DNA of 25,044 bases from an uncultured Flavobacterium sp. (GTDB lineage Bacteria > Bacteroidota > Bacteroidia > Flavobacteriales > Flavobacteriaceae). The stretch spans positions 1 to 25,044 of the forward strand of contig NZ_CAMLMK010000039.1 of NCBI RefSeq assembly GCF_946481155.1, written 5' to 3'. Both the position numbers and the translations under genes were made by a program. Each line of letters starts with the position of its first letter. Within the stretch, counting starts at the first letter, position 1. The notes beneath the pieces are model-generated. The model saw only the letters and a program-made list of their open reading frames with translations, made no database searches and was not told the DNA's origin. Below, piece by piece: positions 22,142-25,044 of this stretch.

Positions 22142-23455
22142 TAATAGCTTTTTGAGCTTGAATTCGATTTCTTTTTTAACTCCTTTTCGTTCTATTTCAA
22201 TTTCGATAGTCTTACCGTCTTCAGCCTGGAGCATTTCATCTATTTTCTGCTTTGATAGAGCACTGACATTTCTGCGGTCTATTCGCAATACTTTGTCACC
22301 GACTCGCAAACCAGCAATTTCTGCGGGTGAATCTTTTCGGACGGAGGCAATAATATATACTGGTTTTAACTTAAATTGATACTTCAGATTGCTGTTATCA
22401 AAAACGATATCATTAACATTAAGGGAACTACCAGGTCTTGAATCACGTTTCAGACCTTCTTGCACCCATTCGATACCGCCATGCTGAACTTCTATCCCAC
22501 TCATGTTATAATTAAACGGATCGTCATAAAAGCTATTTTTCTTTAAATACAACTGCTCTCCTTTATAATCCATAATCATGCAAAATCGTTTTAGAATTCC
22601 TCCTCCGATTGATCCGTTTCTGTTAGTCACAAGACGAAGTTGCTTATAAGAAGCAGTATCCGGATAGGAAACTAAAGGCGATTTAAACTTGAAGTCCGAA
22701 AATTGAATTTCTTCTAATCGGGATTTTTTACCAAAAACGGTACCTCCAACACCTTCCCCTAAAACATCGGTAAAATAATTATTATTAGACTTGATCACAT
22801 CATTTTCGAAAAGCCACAAACCATCACCAAGACCTGTATCTATCAGCAGTTTTAAATCCAGTTCCTTATCATTCAGTTTGGTTTTAACGGATAGATAAGC
22901 CCTGTCATTGATAACATTGATGGGCAATTTCGTAAAGGATCTGATCCTGCTTTTCTCAAGAACTTTCTTGTCTTTATAAATGATAACTTTCTTTTTCTGA
23001 TAATCAATTTCAATGACATTATTCTTAAAAAAAGAATAGCCCAGAATTCCGTTTACAGGAACACCAATACGTGAAGAAAAATTGAGATTTTCGTCAAGAA
23101 TCACCATCAGATTAAAACCTTTATCTTTATAACCGCTTACATTGGCTATGTTATTTTCAGAAAAAATCCCTTCTGCAATTTCTTCATTCCCCATGCCGGA
23201 AATTTTAATTTTCTTGGTATTGTAAAGGTGAATGGTATCATTCTCGGGGAAACTGAAGATCAGCGAAGGTTCTGATCCGGAATCCAACAGCATATTCAAC
23301 TTGGAATTATTTATTTCCACAGGAATAATAATAAGGTTGTCTACAAACGTAAACGGAATAACTATTTTATCTTTTTCAGATTCCCATTGAAATCCGTTTT
23401 GTCCGTAAGCCGTCGTGAAGGCGAAAAATAAAAAGACTAGCCGAAGTAATCTCAT
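22139..23455 (-). CDS. Secreted two-lobed retropepsin-like aspartic protease with C-terminal PDZ domain
   Basis: 438 residues. The signal peptide MRLLRLVFLFFAFTTAYG ends near residue 18. Two retropepsin-like lobes follow. Lobe 1 has the catalytic-type LLDSGSEPSLIF (D58-S-G) and GILGYSFFKNNVIEIDYQK (136-154). Lobe 2 has LLIDTGLGDGLWLF (D206-T-G) and GSIGGGILKRFCMIMDY (281-297). Both lobes keep Asp-Ser/Thr-Gly, so one chain could form a complete active site, as in pepsin-like enzymes. A PDZ domain (about 366-438) has VRKDSPAEIAGLRVGDKVLRID, suggesting substrate or C-terminus recognition. Location is the periplasm or surface. Aspartyl-PDZ proteins are known in Bacteroidetes, but physiological substrates are not. 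It is divergent from the aminotransferase gene. Confidence 0.85.
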   Translation of the reverse strand: MRLLRLVFLFFAFTTAYGQNGFQWESEKDKIVIPFTFVDNLIIIPVEINNSKLNMLLDSGSEPSLIFSFPENDTIHLYNTKKIKISGMGNEEIAEGIFSENNIANVSGYKDKGFNLMVILDENLNFSSRIGVPVNGILGYSFFKNNVIEIDYQKKKVIIYKDKKVLEKSRIRSFTKLPINVINDRAYLSVKTKLNDKELDLKLLIDTGLGDGLWLFENDVIKSNNNYFTDVLGEGVGGTVFGKKSRLEEIQFSDFKFKSPLVSYPDTASYKQLRLVTNRNGSIGGGILKRFCMIMDYKGEQLYLKKNSFYDDPFNYNMSGIEVQHGGIEWVQEGLKRDSRPGSSLNVNDIVFDNSNLKYQFKLKPVYIIASVRKDSPAEIAGLRVGDKVLRIDRRNVSALSKQKIDEMLQAEDGKTIEIEIERKGVKKEIEFKLKKLL

Positions 23456-23579
23456 AAATTGGTTTTTCCGAAAATTAGTACATAATTCTTTAATTTCCTA
23501 CAACTTTAAAAAATTAATAACAATTCATTTTACGTAATTAGTAAAAAATATTGCAAATTTGTACTCAAAATAAAAAATC

Positions 23580-24770
23580 ATGCCTAAAGTTTCATTGAAA
23601 GGCCAACACATGCCTGAATCGCCAATTAGAAAATTGGTTCCATATGCAGAAATTGCAAAAAAGAAAGGTCATAAAGTTTACCATTTGAATATCGGTCAGC
23701 CCGACATCAAAACTCCTGAAGTGGCTTTAAACGCTGTTAAAAATGCAGATATTTCTGTTTTGGAATACAGCCACTCCGCTGGATTTGAAAGCTACAGAAC
23801 TAAACTGGCAGCTTATTACCAAAAGCAAGGATTGCCAATAAATACAGCTGACATCATTATCACAACAGGTGGTTCCGAAGCTTTGCTTTTTGCCATGGGC
23901 AGCACAATGGATGCTGGTGATGAAATTATTATCCCTGAGCCTTTCTATGCCAACTATAACGGATTTTCAACGGCTTCAGGAGTGAATATCGTGCCGGTAA
24001 TCTCAACTATCGACACAGGTTTTGCTCTACCTCCTATCGCAGATTTTGAAAAATTGATTACTCCGAAAACAAAAGCAATCTTAATATGCAATCCGGGTAA
24101 TCCAACCGGTTATCTATACTCAAAAGAAGAAATCCTGCAATTAGCCGAATTGGTTAAGAAACACGATTTATTCCTGATTGCCGATGAAGTTTATCGGGAA
24201 TTTACTTATGACGGTTATACCCATCACTCGGTAATGAATGTTCCGGGACTGGAAGAGCACGCGATTATGATTGATTCCGTTTCAAAACGTTTCAGCATGT
24301 GCGGTGCGCGAATCGGCTGTATCGTTTCCAAGAATAAAGAAGTTATGGCAACAGCTATGAAATTTGCGCAGGCAAGACTAAGCCCGCCAACATATGCACA
24401 AATTGCGAGTGAAGCGGCCCTGGATACACCACAAAGCTATTTTGATGACGTTATCACAGAATACAAAGACCGTCGTGATACCCTAATCGAAGAATTGCAT
24501 AAAATTGACGGCGTGAAAGTAGCAACACCAAAAGGTGCTTTTTACTGCATCGCAAAATTACCGATACAAAATGCCGATGATTTCGCACAATGGCTTTTAG
24601 AAACTTATGACTACCATGGTGAAACAGTGATGGTCGCTCCTGCAGCCGGTTTTTACTCCACAAAAGGAGTTGGCCTGGACGAAGTGCGAATCGCCTATGT
24701 TCTTAAAAAGGAAGACCTGATCAAATCGGTACAAATATTGAAAGAAGCCTTAAAAGCTTACAACAACTAA
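23580..24770 (+). CDS. PLP-dependent class I/II aminotransferase (aspartate aminotransferase-like)
   Basis: 396 residues, a full-length fold-type I aminotransferase. It shows HLNIGQPDIKTP at 35-46, the YSHSAGFESYR stretch, NPGNPTG at 171-177, the PLP-ring aspartate D202 in ADEVYREF, the Schiff-base lysine K236 in DSVSKRFSMCGARIG, and the substrate-carboxylate arginine R370 in DEVRIAYV. It transfers an amino group between an amino acid and a 2-oxo acid in the cytosol. Aspartate, aromatic or other specificity cannot be decided by eye; the layout is closest to the bacterial aspartate aminotransferase I-gamma group. It lies 124 bases from the divergent protease gene. A terminator follows, so it is probably monocistronic. 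Confidence 0.93.
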   Translation: MPKVSLKGQHMPESPIRKLVPYAEIAKKKGHKVYHLNIGQPDIKTPEVALNAVKNADISVLEYSHSAGFESYRTKLAAYYQKQGLPINTADIIITTGGSEALLFAMGSTMDAGDEIIIPEPFYANYNGFSTASGVNIVPVISTIDTGFALPPIADFEKLITPKTKAILICNPGNPTGYLYSKEEILQLAELVKKHDLFLIADEVYREFTYDGYTHHSVMNVPGLEEHAIMIDSVSKRFSMCGARIGCIVSKNKEVMATAMKFAQARLSPPTYAQIASEAALDTPQSYFDDVITEYKDRRDTLIEELHKIDGVKVATPKGAFYCIAKLPIQNADDFAQWLLETYDYHGETVMVAPAAGFYSTKGVGLDEVRIAYVLKKEDLIKSVQILKEALKAYNN

Positions 24771-24777
24771 ATAAAAA

Positions 24778-24808
24778 GAAGCCTCTGTTTAACGGAGGTT
24801 TTTTTTTT
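24778..24808 (+). terminator. Intrinsic terminator of the aminotransferase gene
   Basis: CCTCTG (24782-24787) pairs with CGGAGG (24793-24798), including one U-G pair, around TTTAA; ten T follow. AAG/TTT pairs extend the base. Confidence 0.85.
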
Positions 24809-24831
24809 GAGCGAATTGCTTGGGCCTTCTT

Positions 24832-24910
24832 GGCTTCCCTATTCCTGCTGTGCACTATATTTTTTGTCCCGATTGTATCGGGACAAAAAGATACCGTTCC
24901 CATCAGGGCT
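24832..24910 (-). repeat. Structured intergenic element, copy B (conserved flanks around a variable hairpin)
   Basis: Read on the minus strand it begins AGCCCTGATGGGAACGG and ends GTGCACAGCAGGAATAGGGA. The ends match copy A (AGCCCCGATGGCAGTGG and GTACAGCGGGAAAAGGGA). The centre is a perfect 13-bp inverted repeat, 24861-24873 with 24877-24889, and a 3-base loop. This hairpin shares no sequence with the one in copy A. The stem contains GTCCCGAT/ATCGGGAC flanked by five A-T pairs. Confidence 0.6.
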
Positions 24911-24944
24911 ATGGCGGAATCCATTTTTACTTTTGGTATAGTAT

Positions 24945-24979
24945 TAAAACAAAAAACCATTCGCTGAGCGAATGGTTTT
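24945..24979 (-). terminator. Terminator for a minus-strand gene entering from the right edge
   Basis: A perfect 12-bp stem, AAAACCATTCGC (24953-24964) with GCGAATGGTTTT (24968-24979), has a 3-base loop. On the minus strand it is followed by TTTTTTGTTTT; the plus-strand side is less T-rich. Confidence 0.8.
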
Positions 24980-24991
24980 CTTAGTTAAAGC

Positions 24992-25044
24992 TTATTCATT
25001 TATCGTTTCAGAGAGAAGTGTGCCTTGAAGATTTTCTCCGTTCC
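24992..25044 (-). CDS. 3' end of a minus-strand gene (partial, reading frame uncertain)
   Basis: A minus-strand terminator sits at 24945-24979, so a minus-strand gene probably ends just to its right. Two open frames reach the window edge. One ends NGENLQGTLLSETINE with its stop at 24992-24994. The other ends GTEKIFKAHFSLKR with its stop at 25000-25002. The first has A/T-rich third positions more like its neighbours and is slightly preferred. The tail is too short for any family call. Confidence 0.35.
   Translation of the reverse strand, partial: NGENLQGTLLSETINE

Noticed and set aside
24721..24960. 79-codon minus-strand ORF crossing the terminator and element B
   Set aside because: It spans two strong hairpins and the end of the aminotransferase gene, and shows no protein-like features.

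Overview
The window looks like chromosomal DNA of a Flavobacterium-like member of the Bacteroidetes (Flavobacteriaceae). The evidence is the low GC content, A-rich translation starts with no Shine-Dalgarno pattern, several upstream boxes matching the Bacteroidetes sigma factor -7 consensus TAnnTTTG, and families typical of the group: DUF4919, DUF1835, DUF1573, PepSY-like, CarboxypepD_reg-like and an ECF sigma/RskA-type anti-sigma pair. I see no rRNA, tRNA, transposase, phage gene or CRISPR array.

Left part (1-7.8 kb). A partial alpha-oxoamine synthase (sphingolipid or sulfonolipid base synthesis, minus strand) is followed by a likely small structured RNA on the plus strand (about 836-897) and a secreted M23-type protein (minus). 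Then come the house-cleaning nucleotidase RdgB, a DEAD-box RNA helicase with an RGG-like tail, and a secreted regulatory-domain protein whose start lies inside a 14-bp inverted repeat. A heptanucleotide tandem array runs into the 3' end of trmH. An ECF sigma factor and its membrane anti-sigma factor, overlapping by one base (TAATG), close this part.

Middle part (7.8-17.7 kb). A cysteine-free sirtuin is coupled to an FAD monooxygenase. Four envelope genes follow: two small membrane proteins, a short MCE-domain lipoprotein and a multi-pass protein with a GRDP-like N-terminus and a Cys/Gly-rich tail. Next is a run of accessory genes: two GNAT acetyltransferases, a TPR protein, a secreted unknown, a DUF4919 protein, a DUF1835 protein and a WPGA-motif membrane protein.

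Right part (17.7-25.0 kb). Two small exported proteins, one His/Asp-rich and one PepSY-like, lie between two 56-bp direct repeats (55/56 identical). Each repeat carries the valS terminator and the last 20 bases of valS, so this 1-kb segment looks inserted or rearranged next to valS. After valS come a DUF1573 protein, a two-lobed retropepsin-like protease with a PDZ domain, and a class I/II aminotransferase.

The least explained signals are non-coding: the small RNA candidate, the valS-tail direct repeats, and two intergenic elements (about 21405-21499 plus, 24832-24910 minus). These two share conserved flanks but have different central hairpins, and appear to be members of one dispersed structured repeat family.
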